Source of the DNA: Bacteroidales bacterium
GTDB taxonomy: Bacteria > Bacteroidota > Bacteroidia > Bacteroidales > UBA932
Direction of reading: 5' to 3'
DNA length: 57,430 nucleotides
NCBI GenBank assembly: GCA_017625535.1
Contig: JAGAKR010000006.1
Span: 1-57,430 of the forward strand
Positions 25,296-34,751 of this stretch are shown piece after piece (the first letter of the stretch is position 1; each line of letters begins with the position of its first letter). The translations under genes were made by a program, and so were the position numbers. Below the pieces are notes generated by a model. The model made no database searches. It was not told where the DNA came from and was given only the letters and a program-made list of their open reading frames with translations.

Positions 25296-25943
25296 TTATT
25301 TTGAGTAAATATAATCAACGAAAATTGCAGGGGTATGAACCTGCTCAGGAGCAATCTCTCCAGTCTTTACAACCTTCTCAGCCTCTACAATCACAAGGTA
25401 TGCTGCAGTTGCCATAAGAGGGTTGAAGTTCTGGGTTGTTCCAACATATACAAGGTTTCCGTCCTCATCAGCCAATGTAGCACCCAAAAGTGCGATGTCA
25501 GCCTTTAGAGGTTTCTCCAAAAGATACTCTTTGCCGTCAACAACAACAGTCTGTTTTCCCTCTGCAACAACAGTACCCATACCGGTAGTTGTAAGCACAC
25601 CGCCAAGACCGGCTCCAGCAGCCCTTACTCTTTCTGCCAATGTTCCCTGCGGGCTGAACTCAATCTCCAACTCGCCTGAATTCATCTGCTCACTGGTGTT
25701 AGGGTTTGTTCCAATGTGGGAAACAATAACTTTTTTCACCTGTTTGTTTGTAATGAGTTTGCCATGTGCAACATCTGCAAATGCAGTGTCATTACAGATG
25801 AGGGTAAGATCCTTCACACCACTCTGGGCCAATTCATCAAGAATTGCAATTGGACTTCCGGCAGCCAAAAAACCGCCAACCATTACTGTCATGCCATCCT
25901 TAACCTTAGAAACGGCATCCTGCAAAGAAATTCTTTTGTTCAT
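25296..25943 (-). CDS. atoD: Butyrate-acetoacetate CoA-transferase alpha subunit
   Basis: A 215-residue family I CoA-transferase subunit with the glycine-rich VGGFLAAGSPIAILDEL (about residues 22-38) and AERVRAAGAGLGGVLTTTG segments that bind CoA. It pairs with the beta subunit encoded at 16261-16923. As first gene of the operon it follows the promoter at 26008-26038 directly. The separation of alpha and beta by nine genes is unusual, since atoDA/ctfAB pairs are normally adjacent. Confidence 0.88.
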   Translation of the reverse strand: MNKRISLQDAVSKVKDGMTVMVGGFLAAGSPIAILDELAQSGVKDLTLICNDTAFADVAHGKLITNKQVKKVIVSHIGTNPNTSEQMNSGELEIEFSPQGTLAERVRAAGAGLGGVLTTTGMGTVVAEGKQTVVVDGKEYLLEKPLKADIALLGATLADEDGNLVYVGTTQNFNPLMATAAYLVIVEAEKVVKTGEIAPEQVHTPAIFVDYIYSK

Positions 25944-26007
25944 TATAATTTTTGTTTAAATTTTGCCAAAAACTTGTACAATTTGATAGTCTGTACTAAC
26001 AGCAAGG

Positions 26008-26038
26008 CAAAATTATATAATTAAAATATCATTTCAAA
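26008..26038 (-). promoter_or_regulatory. Promoter of the lysine fermentation operon
   Basis: On the minus strand TTTG (26035-26038) and TAATTTTG (26008-26015) are separated by exactly 19 bp, an excellent Bacteroidetes promoter. The start near 26001 gives a leader of about 58 bases, too short for a cobalamin riboswitch. The surroundings are extremely AT-rich, including a 13-base A run near 26063-26075. Confidence 0.7.
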
Positions 26039-26159
26039 TAACAAACGTGTTATAAATTTAATAAAAAAAAAAAAATTTAAATTCCCATAATTGGAGGATT
26101 GTTAGTACATTTGTAATGCTTAACGGGATTTTTATGTCCAACTGTAAAAAAACACAATT

Positions 26160-27074
26160 ATGTTACTCATCAATCTACTTCAGGCTCAGACAATTCCGGC
26201 AGATTCGCTTAAAGAGCCCGCTGCCGTTTTAGACCAGACAATAAAGACAATTATCCAGACTCCTGTAGACCAGTTGATTTCAACAGGGCTCGATTACGGG
26301 CTCAAATTCGGAGTAAAAATTCTGGCTGCAATAGCCATTTATCTCATTGGAGCATGGCTCATAAGGAAAATAAAGACAATAATCAGAAAAATATGTGAAA
26401 GGAGAAGCCTTGACGCATCGCTCACAACATTCCTGCTGAGTTTTACAAGCATCTCTCTTTCAATTCTTCTCATAGTTACCACAATAAGCGTGCTTGGAGT
26501 TGACACCACCTCATTCGTTGCACTGCTGGCCGGCTCCGGTGTTGCAATAGGTATGGCCCTGAGCGGAACACTCCAGAACTTCTCCGGCGGAATAATGATC
26601 CTTGTATTCAAGCCTTTCAAAGTGGGTGACTATATAGAGGCCCAGGGTTATGGCGGAACTGTAACTTCAATAGAAATTACAGCAACCCATATCAATACTC
26701 CCGACAACAAAAAGATCATTCTCCCCAACGGTGCACTTTCAAACGGCACAATAAACAACTACTCAACAACAGGCTTGAGGAGATGTGACTGGAACGTCTC
26801 TGTCCCTTACGGCACAGACCTTGATAAGGCCAAAGAGGTTGGACTGTCACTGATAAGAAAGCACAAGGCTGTGGTGAACGACCCTGCTGCACCTCACGTA
26901 TACCTTTCAAGTTTTGAGGCAGGATATGTTGTGCTCTCCTTCAGGTCTTGGGTAAAAGTTGATGACTACTGGGATATTTTCTTTGACATAAACGAAGAGA
27001 TTTACAAAGAGTTCCCTAAAAACGGGCTCAATGCACCTATCCCCAAAATGGATGTTACAGTAAAGAATGCATAA
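26160..27074 (+). CDS. Small-conductance mechanosensitive channel (MscS family)
   Basis: A 304-residue MscS-type channel. Three membrane segments (about 48-68, 95-118, 121-146) include the pore helix with the Gly/Ala pattern AGSGVAIGMALSGTLQNFSGGI, followed by FKPFKVGDYIEAQGYGGTV, the start of the cytoplasmic beta domain. It opens under membrane tension to release solutes. A TACATTTG -7 box lies at 26106-26113. It precedes crt by 24 bases and may be co-transcribed with the butyrate genes. A second, longer MscS paralogue lies at 39.6 kb. Confidence 0.9.
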   Translation: MLLINLLQAQTIPADSLKEPAAVLDQTIKTIIQTPVDQLISTGLDYGLKFGVKILAAIAIYLIGAWLIRKIKTIIRKICERRSLDASLTTFLLSFTSISLSILLIVTTISVLGVDTTSFVALLAGSGVAIGMALSGTLQNFSGGIMILVFKPFKVGDYIEAQGYGGTVTSIEITATHINTPDNKKIILPNGALSNGTINNYSTTGLRRCDWNVSVPYGTDLDKAKEVGLSLIRKHKAVVNDPAAPHVYLSSFEAGYVVLSFRSWVKVDDYWDIFFDINEEIYKEFPKNGLNAPIPKMDVTVKNA

Positions 27075-27098
27075 TCAAACATATATCATATAAACACT

Positions 27099-27878
27099 AT
27101 GGAATACACTAAACTAATTGTAGAGAAGCAGGATGCCGTTTGTGTTGTAAAAATCAACAATCCACAGGCTATGAATGCTCTCAATACAACTGTACTTGGC
27201 GAACTTGACGCCGCTTTTACAGAAATTGAAAAGGACAAGGAGCTTAAGGTTGTAATCATAACCGGTGAGGGAAGGGCTTTTGTAGCAGGAGCCGACATCT
27301 CACAGATGAGCACAATGAACGCAACTGAGGGAAAGGCTTTCGGCGAGCAGGGCGCAGCGGTTTTCAGAAAAATTGAGAAACTCCCTATTCCGGTAATTGC
27401 AGCAGTAAACGGTTTTGCCCTTGGCGGAGGATGCGAACTTGCAATGGCCTGCGACATAAGGATTGCTTCTGCAAAAGCAAAATTCGGACAGCCTGAGGTA
27501 GGCCTTGGCATCACCCCTGGTTTCTCAGGCACCCAGAGACTGCCAAGAATTGTGGGTATGGGCATTGCAAAGGAGCTCATCTACACAGCAGACATCATTG
27601 ATGCGGCTGAGGCTTACAGAATAGGTCTTGTAAACAAAGTTGCAGAGCCTGAAGCCCTTATGGATGAGGCAATGAAGATGGCAAACAAGATTGCTTCCAA
27701 AGCCCCAATAGCTGTAAGATACAGCAAAGAGGCAATCAATACAGGTATCCAGACCGACATTGATTCTGCAATTGCAATTGAGGCAAACCTTTTCGGCCTG
27801 TGCTTTGCAAGCGAAGACCAGAAAGAGGGAATGGGCGCATTCCTAAAAAAGGAGGCTCCTGAATTCAAGAACAGATAG
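27099..27878 (+). CDS. crt: Crotonase (short-chain enoyl-CoA hydratase)
   Basis: A 259-residue crotonase-fold enzyme. The oxyanion-hole segments are RAFVAGADISQM (about 62-73) and NGFALGGGCELAMACDIR (about 106-123); the catalytic glutamates are expected in GGGCELA and in FGQPEVGLGITPG. It hydrates crotonyl-CoA to 3-hydroxybutyryl-CoA or runs in reverse. With hbd 39 bases downstream it links acetoacetyl-CoA, the second product of lysine fermentation, to crotonyl-CoA and so to butyrate. Confidence 0.88.
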   Translation: MEYTKLIVEKQDAVCVVKINNPQAMNALNTTVLGELDAAFTEIEKDKELKVVIITGEGRAFVAGADISQMSTMNATEGKAFGEQGAAVFRKIEKLPIPVIAAVNGFALGGGCELAMACDIRIASAKAKFGQPEVGLGITPGFSGTQRLPRIVGMGIAKELIYTADIIDAAEAYRIGLVNKVAEPEALMDEAMKMANKIASKAPIAVRYSKEAINTGIQTDIDSAIAIEANLFGLCFASEDQKEGMGAFLKKEAPEFKNR

Positions 27879-27917
27879 TAAAGCTTAACTTATAACAACA
27901 AATAATCATTAAACACT

Positions 27918-28763
27918 ATGAAAGTAGCAGTAGTAGGAAACGGAACAATGGGCAACGGTATTGCCCAGACATTTGCTGTAGCAGGTCACGATGTAATCAT
28001 CAAAGGCCGTTCAGACGCATCATTGGCAAAGGCTCACGCTTCAATTGAGAAAAGCCTTGCAAAAATGGTTGAGAAAGGTAAAATGGAGGCTGCAGACAGA
28101 GATGCAACATTAGCAAGAATCAGAGACACAAAAGTTTACGAAGATCTTGCAGATGTAGATCTTGTAGTGGAGGTTGTAGCAGAGGATATGGCCATCAAAG
28201 AGGAGATCTTCAAGACTTTGGACCAGATCTGCAAACCTGAGGCTATCCTTGCAACAAATACATCATCATTGTCAATCACACAGGTTGCTTCTTACACAAA
28301 TCGTCCAGAGAAGGTTATTGGAATGCACTTCTTCAACCCAGTTCCAATGATGAAACTTGTAGAGGTAATCAAAGGCCAGCTTACATCAGACGAGGTTCAC
28401 CAGACTGTAGTTGAGATTTCAAAACAGATTGGCAAAACCCCTGTTACAGTTAACGAGGCTCCTGGTTTTGTTGTAAACAGAATCCTTATCCCTATGGTAA
28501 ATGAGGGTATCGGCATCCTTGCAGACGGCGTTGCAACCAAAGAAGAGATTGACGAGGCCATGAAACTTGGTGCAAACCACCCTATGGGACCTTTGGCTCT
28601 TGCAGACCTTATCGGTCTTGACGTTTGTCTTGCAATTATGGAGGTTCTTTACAATGAGTTCGGTGACAGCAAGTACAGACCTCATCCGCTTCTAAGGAAG
28701 ATGGTAAGGGCAAAACTTCTTGGAAGAAAGACAGGTGTAGGTTTCTACGATTACAGAAAATAA
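27918..28763 (+). CDS. hbd: 3-hydroxybutyryl-CoA dehydrogenase
   Basis: A 281-residue NAD(P)-dependent enzyme. The Rossmann motif GNGTMGNGIA is at residues 7-16; NTSSLSITQ and GMHFFNPVPMMKLVEVI contain the catalytic Ser, His and Asn region; the C-terminal helical domain (about 185-281) mediates dimerisation. It interconverts acetoacetyl-CoA and 3-hydroxybutyryl-CoA. It ends at a terminator that also serves the convergent acyltransferase gene. Confidence 0.92.
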   Translation: MKVAVVGNGTMGNGIAQTFAVAGHDVIIKGRSDASLAKAHASIEKSLAKMVEKGKMEAADRDATLARIRDTKVYEDLADVDLVVEVVAEDMAIKEEIFKTLDQICKPEAILATNTSSLSITQVASYTNRPEKVIGMHFFNPVPMMKLVEVIKGQLTSDEVHQTVVEISKQIGKTPVTVNEAPGFVVNRILIPMVNEGIGILADGVATKEEIDEAMKLGANHPMGPLALADLIGLDVCLAIMEVLYNEFGDSKYRPHPLLRKMVRAKLLGRKTGVGFYDYRK

Positions 28764-28787
28764 TCTGTCCCATACCCCTGAAACATA

Positions 28788-28811
28788 AAAGGTTGGCAAC
28801 CGCCAACCTTT
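28788..28811. terminator. Bidirectional terminator after hbd
   Basis: AAAGGTTGGC (28788-28797) pairs with GCCAACCTTT (28802-28811) around a four-base loop, followed by more T. It lies between convergent genes. Confidence 0.85.
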
Positions 28812-28836
28812 TTGTTTTCCATTATGTCCGGGAAAT

Positions 28837-29973
28837 TTACAATGAAAGGTAACTTACAACCGGATTTGCATATATGGAGAGGAAAATCTCCCTCAGTTCA
28901 TCCATATCCGCTTCAATTCCGGCTTTCCCCAATTTATCTGTAACATAACCCTCAAATGCCTCCTTCTCCTCTGCAGTATACTTGCCTGCAAATCTGCCGC
29001 CCCCGTTGAGCATATCGTAAGCAATATAGTTGTTGGGCCATAATTTGAAATTGGCCAATATCTTCCTGTCCATTGCCGCACCAAGAGCCTTGAACCTCTC
29101 ATTCTTGTCCAATTGGGCTGCATCCTCAATCTCCTGCAATGTAACAGGCTCATTGAACTGTATATGCACGCGACCTTTAGGCTGCATTATACCGGTAAGG
29201 ATACTGTTCAGGTCCTCCCCCTCTGCCTTCACATACTTCTGGCGGCGTTTTATATACATTTCAACCGCCTTGTAAAGGTCACACGGCTCATATTCATATG
29301 AAATTGAAGCTGGCATAATATGGAGTTCTGCAAAATCCTTCACAAAATCACCGCTACCGCTCATATCAAACATCTTCAACACTCCCTGCTCCGTTACGTC
29401 TGCACCATCTTTGGTTCTACCGTTCCTCTGTGCAATCCATATTGAACTCTCCTGGGTTGAGACATTGCATCTCATATACTCCGAAAGTTTCTTTGAAGTG
29501 GTGTAGACCTCCCTTGGAGATGTGCTCCTCACCACTTTTATCATCTTGTTGCACCTGGTTATATCCTCTATGAAAGAAGAAGTTATAAGGTTGTCACCCA
29601 CTGCAATTTCTGTTGTCTGCGCACCTGCCTTATACAGAATCAGCTGTATAATTGCAGAATCCAGCACAATGTCCCTGTGGTTTGACACAATCAGATATTT
29701 CTTTCCGCCATCAAAATATTCCATTCCCTCATAAGAAAGGCCTTTTGTAGTATCTGCAAGCACCTTGTCAACAATTCTGGACATAATCTTAACCTGGAAG
29801 TCATCCTTTGTATAACAAGACAAAAGGGCCTGCTTGAACAGGTTCTCATCCATTCCGGGAAAGAGATACTTTGATATATTTGAAAATAGCGGATTGGCCA
29901 CAATCCTCTCAAGCGCGGGGTGCACTTCGGAGTCATTATACGGCCTTATATCATCAAATTTGGTCAAATCCAT
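28837..29973 (-). CDS. PlsB/PlsC-type glycerolipid acyltransferase
   Basis: A 378-residue acyltransferase. The catalytic H-x4-D box is visible as SNHRDIVLDSA (about residues 96-106), followed by the substrate-binding IAQRNGRTKDG stretch (about 178-188). No clear membrane helix is present, so it is probably peripheral. The protein is longer than PlsC (about 240) and shorter than E. coli PlsB (about 800). It likely acylates glycerol phosphate, lysophosphatidate or an aminolipid. A minus-strand -7 box TAACTTTG lies at 30003-30010. Acyl donor and acceptor are unknown. Confidence 0.75.
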   Translation of the reverse strand: MDLTKFDDIRPYNDSEVHPALERIVANPLFSNISKYLFPGMDENLFKQALLSCYTKDDFQVKIMSRIVDKVLADTTKGLSYEGMEYFDGGKKYLIVSNHRDIVLDSAIIQLILYKAGAQTTEIAVGDNLITSSFIEDITRCNKMIKVVRSTSPREVYTTSKKLSEYMRCNVSTQESSIWIAQRNGRTKDGADVTEQGVLKMFDMSGSGDFVKDFAELHIMPASISYEYEPCDLYKAVEMYIKRRQKYVKAEGEDLNSILTGIMQPKGRVHIQFNEPVTLQEIEDAAQLDKNERFKALGAAMDRKILANFKLWPNNYIAYDMLNGGGRFAGKYTAEEKEAFEGYVTDKLGKAGIEADMDELREIFLSIYANPVVSYLSL

Positions 29974-30033
29974 AACAGAATTCTAATGGTTTATATATCC
30001 AACAAAGTTAAGAACTAATAATCAAAAATACAA

Positions 30034-31722
30034 TTATACTGCTCTCCTCTTAAGGCAGTAATACTGCGACACCACTGTTGCCGAATAGATTACAGCCAAA
30101 AACAATATTACACCCAAAGAGCCGAACGCAAGGGCAACATAGAGCAGATACAGGAAGTACACGGCAAACAGCACAGTGAACGTGCAAGAGACCAGATACA
30201 GCCATTTGAAGTTTCTGGCAACACTGAAGAACATTGCAACAGAAGAAGTTGCCAAAGGCATAAGCACAAAGAAGTTCTCCCCTGCCACAAACAGAAATGC
30301 AAGCGACAATACAAACAGCAGCAGGTTGGATGCCAGAAGCATCTTCCACACATAGTACTTGTCCCTCCTCTCACGCAGCCTGCAGAAAACCAGCAGCCAC
30401 ATCAACTGTACCAGAATGCAGGCCAGCGAGATTCTGTAATCCTTTGAAATATACTTCAAATCAAGGAAACTGAACTCATATCCCTGATAATAAGCAGCGG
30501 CATATACCACGGCACACCCAAGTGCAAATGCCCCGAATGCAAACAGCAGCAGATGACCGAAAGCCCTCATCACCCCTTTAAAAGGTATCATCTTGTATTT
30601 CACATAGATATAAAGGACAAAAAGGAACAGGGCAAAAACTGCGGCATTAAGGAGAAGCCACCCACCTTTGGAGAATGCAAACATCCCAAGCACCGGCAGG
30701 GCAAAGAATACAATATCCCTCTCCCCTTTGAAGGCATCGCGGGCAGAATACTCCTCACCCGTCAGATACTCCTTCAGCACCGGTTCCAACTGGTCTCCAT
30801 AATGCTGTATGGACTCCAGGGAAATGTTGGAATAGTTGTCAAGATCTGTATGATAGTGCTTGAGATTGTCTATAACGGCAAAATTCATACCCGGAATGGA
30901 ATCCTTCACAACAGAAAAATCAGTATCATTTGAGAGGAAAGTGTATACAAATGAAGTCAAGGACATACCGTGCGGCCTATGCGCCTCCCCATATAGTTCC
31001 ATAACCTTTTCATTGCCGGGAGATGTCTCAAACAGCAGAGCCGGCCCCTTCACCCCTCTTGCCTCCACATTCACCACAAGGTTCACATCAGAAAAAATCT
31101 CCGGATTCTCCTTCCAGGCACTCCTCATCCCGTCCATATCGTGCTCTTCAGCATCCGTAAAGAGCACCTTTATACCCTGTTTCCACTCATCCCGGTACTT
31201 CAATGCCCCCGAAACCAGTTCCATTATGGTTCCAAGCCCGTATCCGTCATCGGCCGCCCCATATGAAAACACTGTATCTTTCCCCACAATCTGCCTGTAT
31301 CTGGAATCATAATGGGCCACAAGGAGTATGTAAGAAATACTGCTGTCGGGAAGATAATCCTTATTTCCTGCATCACCGGCACCTTGTGGAGGATATACTG
31401 AATAAATGTTTGAATAAGAAAATTTGCCTCCTATTTTGCTTGGAATTGTATCATACTCAATTATTTGGGTATCCCCACCCATCTGCTGCAGCCTGTAAAA
31501 GAGAAATTCTCCCAGAACTTTTCTCTCTTTTGTGTGTTGTATAGAGTGTGGTTCTTTAGCAATAACCCTTATGTCGTCAGATACCCTTTGGGCCGAAAAC
31601 CCCAGAGAGTCTCTCCCGCTTGTACGTTGTGGCGGCAGAAATCCAAGTGCAACCACAACAGCAAGAACTGCACAGATGTAGAATGCCAATGTCTTGTATA
31701 AGTTTCTTATATGCATGAACAC
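30034..31722 (-). CDS. Membrane-bound M28 family zinc aminopeptidase
   Basis: A 562-residue protein: an N-terminal anchor (about 10-30), a periplasmic M28 peptidase domain (about 45-320), then seven or eight membrane helices (about 335-555). Zinc ligands are visible in AHYDSRY, GAADDGYG, DAEEHDMDG, NVEARG and HTDLDNYS. This layout resembles the ER metallopeptidase ERMP1 and yeast Pff1-like proteins. It should remove amino acids from peptides in the periplasm. Amino-terminal Met1 or Met3 may be the start. The -7 box TATCTTTG is at 31748-31755 on the minus strand. Confidence 0.85.
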   Translation of the reverse strand: MFMHIRNLYKTLAFYICAVLAVVVALGFLPPQRTSGRDSLGFSAQRVSDDIRVIAKEPHSIQHTKERKVLGEFLFYRLQQMGGDTQIIEYDTIPSKIGGKFSYSNIYSVYPPQGAGDAGNKDYLPDSSISYILLVAHYDSRYRQIVGKDTVFSYGAADDGYGLGTIMELVSGALKYRDEWKQGIKVLFTDAEEHDMDGMRSAWKENPEIFSDVNLVVNVEARGVKGPALLFETSPGNEKVMELYGEAHRPHGMSLTSFVYTFLSNDTDFSVVKDSIPGMNFAVIDNLKHYHTDLDNYSNISLESIQHYGDQLEPVLKEYLTGEEYSARDAFKGERDIVFFALPVLGMFAFSKGGWLLLNAAVFALFLFVLYIYVKYKMIPFKGVMRAFGHLLLFAFGAFALGCAVVYAAAYYQGYEFSFLDLKYISKDYRISLACILVQLMWLLVFCRLRERRDKYYVWKMLLASNLLLFVLSLAFLFVAGENFFVLMPLATSSVAMFFSVARNFKWLYLVSCTFTVLFAVYFLYLLYVALAFGSLGVILFLAVIYSATVVSQYYCLKRRAV

Positions 31723-31775
31723 TTTACAATTAGAATTTATACCTTTACAAAGATAATAAAAGATTGTGACCTATA

Positions 31776-33545
31776 ATGTATAAAACTGCTTCTCCATATG
31801 TGAATGAACTCCTTAAGGGAGAGATAGATTGGCTGCCTTTTTCCCAGAACACGCTCAACAGGGCAATAAAGGAAGACAAGCCCATTTTCCTGCATATAGG
31901 GAACATATCCAACATAGAGCAGCGCAACTGTGCATACGAACTGTTCAGAAACAGGGAAGTAATCAACATTCTCAACGGCAACTTCATATCAATAGCCATT
32001 GATACAGAGGATGTTCCCGAAGCATATCTGGCAGGAATGGACCTCCTGCTCATAAATGAGCATAGAATTTCAAGGCACATAAACATTTTCTCCCTCCCGG
32101 GAATAAAGCCAATAACCTCATTTTCAAGTTTTCTTCCCGACGATTTTCTGCAGATTGCCCAAAACATACTCAAATCATTCACCGGGAAGAGGGAAAAACT
32201 GGAACTGGCAAGTACATATCTTACCAGAAAGCTCAGACTGTCCGGCATAGTGACCAAAAAAGAGGGTCCTTCAACCATATCCCCAAAGATTCTCCACGCC
32301 TACATAAGAAGCTGGGCAACAAGATTCCTTGACCCTGAAAGGAAAAACAGCAGACAGCCATACACAATAAGCCCCAGAAACCTCACATTCATACTGGAAT
32401 ATGCCCATAAATACCAGATAAGGGAGTATCTGGAGTTCGCAGAACAGACTCTCATACACTTTTACCATTCCGCTGTATTTGACCCTATAGACGGAGGTGT
32501 ATTCAGCGCTTCTGCCGACTACTCTTTCAAAATGCCGTCATACGAAAAGAGCATATACGAGAATGCAAATGCCGCCATCCTCTTCTCCACCGGTTACAAA
32601 TATCTGAAAAAGAGGATATTCAAAGAGGCTGCCGATAGGATAATGGATTTCCTGCAGAACCGTATGAACATTGGAAGAAAAGGATACATCACATTTATGA
32701 CACTGAACAGGAGCGGCAGTGAGTCTACATATTACAAATACTCCATAAAGGAACTTGAGGAGGCATTTCCAAGAAATTACAAAAAGATAGCCGAAGCATT
32801 GGGAATGAACCCTTTGGAAGATGCAACAAAGCCCCAGATCATCTCAAATACCCCAAAATATTGGGATATTTCTCCCGACGAACTTGAGACCCTGAAGAAG
32901 ATCCGCCAAAGCAAAAGCAGTGAACTCATACTGGACAAAAGGATAATGACAGGATACAACTGCAAGGTTGCACTTGCATTCCATACCCTTGCCATAAACA
33001 ACGGAAAACAGTACAGAAAAGAGTATCTGCAACACGCAGAAGAGATTCTGGACAACATAATAAAGCACCAGAGAAAAGGGAAAATACACCTTTACAAGTA
33101 CATAAGCTCAGCGAATACAGAGCATTATTTGTCAGACCTTTATGATTACTCCCTATTCCTCAATTGTCTGCTGTGGCACTTCATCCTTACCAAAGATGAA
33201 AAGTACAACAGTGCCACAAAAGACTATGCAGCATACATAATCTTCAACCATTACCAGCCATCTACAGGAATGTTTACAAAAACAGGGAAATACGAAACGT
33301 CAATACCTGTAAAAAGGGCTCCTGTAATAGATTACAACACCCTTTCATCAAATTCCATTATGGCAGACAATATGCTTCTCCTTTACCGGATAACGGCAAA
33401 TGACATTTACATAAAGACTTTCAAACAGCAGATCTATAACATTATCCCTCAACTGGTTGGAAGCGGACCGTTCATGACCGGATGGGGAATGCAGCTGCTG
33501 AATTATTTGTCAGACCATCTCCCCATCACCACGGAAGAGCAATGA
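31776..33545 (+). CDS. YyaL/DUF255-like protein: degenerate thioredoxin domain plus glycosidase-like barrel
   Basis: A 589-residue cytoplasmic protein. Residues 10-130 look like the DUF255 thioredoxin-like domain of YyaL/SPATA20 (KPIFLHIGNISN...FISIAIDTEDVPE), but the CxxC that usually follows is missing: the place reads NISNIEQRNC. Residues 170-580 show the repeated helical pairs of an alpha/alpha six-barrel related to N-acylglucosamine 2-epimerase (YENANAAILFSTGYKY, SNSIMADNMLLLYRI). Bacterial relatives have no firm function. Because the redox pair is lost, the N-terminal domain is probably structural. Its last 36 bases overlap the convergent queA gene. Confidence 0.7.
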   Translation: MYKTASPYVNELLKGEIDWLPFSQNTLNRAIKEDKPIFLHIGNISNIEQRNCAYELFRNREVINILNGNFISIAIDTEDVPEAYLAGMDLLLINEHRISRHINIFSLPGIKPITSFSSFLPDDFLQIAQNILKSFTGKREKLELASTYLTRKLRLSGIVTKKEGPSTISPKILHAYIRSWATRFLDPERKNSRQPYTISPRNLTFILEYAHKYQIREYLEFAEQTLIHFYHSAVFDPIDGGVFSASADYSFKMPSYEKSIYENANAAILFSTGYKYLKKRIFKEAADRIMDFLQNRMNIGRKGYITFMTLNRSGSESTYYKYSIKELEEAFPRNYKKIAEALGMNPLEDATKPQIISNTPKYWDISPDELETLKKIRQSKSSELILDKRIMTGYNCKVALAFHTLAINNGKQYRKEYLQHAEEILDNIIKHQRKGKIHLYKYISSANTEHYLSDLYDYSLFLNCLLWHFILTKDEKYNSATKDYAAYIIFNHYQPSTGMFTKTGKYETSIPVKRAPVIDYNTLSSNSIMADNMLLLYRITANDIYIKTFKQQIYNIIPQLVGSGPFMTGWGMQLLNYLSDHLPITTEEQ

Positions 33546-34751
33546 ACTGTCTCCATAACTGAGAAAACGGAATCCGTTGTCCAGTGCATAATTGTAAACC
33601 CTCTTCCAGTCATCACCTCCCATAAAGGCAGAAATGAGGAGCAGGAGGGTACTTTGCGGCTGGTGGAAATTGGTTACAAGCACATCCACAACCCTGAATT
33701 TATATGACGGAACAATGATTATTCCGGTTCTGGCCACAAGTTTGTCAAGATTATTGCGCTCCAGATACTCCACCAGAGCCCCAATGGACTCCTTCAATGT
33801 ATAATTGTAATCTCTCTCATACGGCTCCCATTGGCGCACGGCTCCAGGTTCCCCTTTCTCTATGCACTGCACCCCAAGAAAGTAGAGCGATTCCAGCGTC
33901 CTGGTGGAGGTAGTACCCACCGCAATCACTTTTGCGCACTCTTTTAAATCCCTGAGTTTCAACAGAAATGACTTGGTTACCTCAAACGGTTCTGTATGCA
34001 TCTTATGATCAGCAATATACTCGCTCTTTACAGGTACAAAAGTACCGGCTCCTACGTGAAGACACACCTCACACCTATCTATACCGGCATTGTCCACAGC
34101 CTCCAGAACCTCATCTGTAAAATGCAGGCCGGCAGTTGGTGCGGCTACAGAGCCTTTTATGCGGGCATAAAGGGTCTGGTATCTCTCAATATCCAGTTCT
34201 TCTGTATCCCTGTTCAGGTATGGAGGTATGGGAATTCTGCCACAAATATCCAAAACCTCTGAAAAAGAGGCATCTGTATCCCATTTGAATTTAACTATAG
34301 AACCATTGTTATCTCCTTTTGTGACCAATTCAGCCCTTAAATTGAGCGCAGAAGCCTGTCCGGAATCTCCGTCACATATAAAATCAACATCTCCACCTTT
34401 CCATTTTCTGGCATTTCCTATAACAACATTCCAACAGCAGCATCCTACAGAGGCAAAAGAAAGTGCATAATCATTGGGCTGTACAGGCTCCAGACAGAAA
34501 ATTTCAATCACAGCACCTGTCTCCTTACGGAAAAAAAGCCTTGCCGGAACAACTCTGGTATTGTTGAATACCATCAGTGATCCCCCAGGAAGGAGAGAGG
34601 GCAATGATGAGAATACACTCTGAGAAATCTCACCTTTATTATATATAAGCAGCTTTGAAGAATCTCTTTTCTGCAAAGGATATTTTGCAATCCTGGAATC
34701 GGGCAAAATATATGAATAATCCTGAATCTTAATTTTAGGCTCCACAATCAA
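33510..34751 (-). CDS. queA: S-adenosylmethionine:tRNA ribosyltransferase-isomerase
   Basis: A 413-residue QueA. Recognisable are the N-terminal YILPDSRIAKYPLQKRDSSK, NNTRVVPARLFF, the long insertion seen in Bacteroidetes forms, and VAAPTAGLHFTDE with the following HVGAGTFVPVK. It transfers the ribosyl part of SAM to preQ1 at the tRNA wobble position to make epoxyqueuosine. Two minus-strand -7 boxes, TACCTTTG (34762-34769) and TACATTTG (34772-34779), precede it. No preQ1 riboswitch fits the short leader. It is convergent and overlapping with the DUF255-like gene. Confidence 0.93.
   Translation of the reverse strand: MIVEPKIKIQDYSYILPDSRIAKYPLQKRDSSKLLIYNKGEISQSVFSSLPSLLPGGSLMVFNNTRVVPARLFFRKETGAVIEIFCLEPVQPNDYALSFASVGCCCWNVVIGNARKWKGGDVDFICDGDSGQASALNLRAELVTKGDNNGSIVKFKWDTDASFSEVLDICGRIPIPPYLNRDTEELDIERYQTLYARIKGSVAAPTAGLHFTDEVLEAVDNAGIDRCEVCLHVGAGTFVPVKSEYIADHKMHTEPFEVTKSFLLKLRDLKECAKVIAVGTTSTRTLESLYFLGVQCIEKGEPGAVRQWEPYERDYNYTLKESIGALVEYLERNNLDKLVARTGIIIVPSYKFRVVDVLVTNFHQPQSTLLLLISAFMGGDDWKRVYNYALDNGFRFLSYGDSSLLFRGDGEMV

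Noticed and set aside
25944-26159. Cobalamin riboswitch in front of the B12-dependent operon
   Set aside because: The predicted leader is about 58 bases, AT-rich and without a B12-box-like segment.
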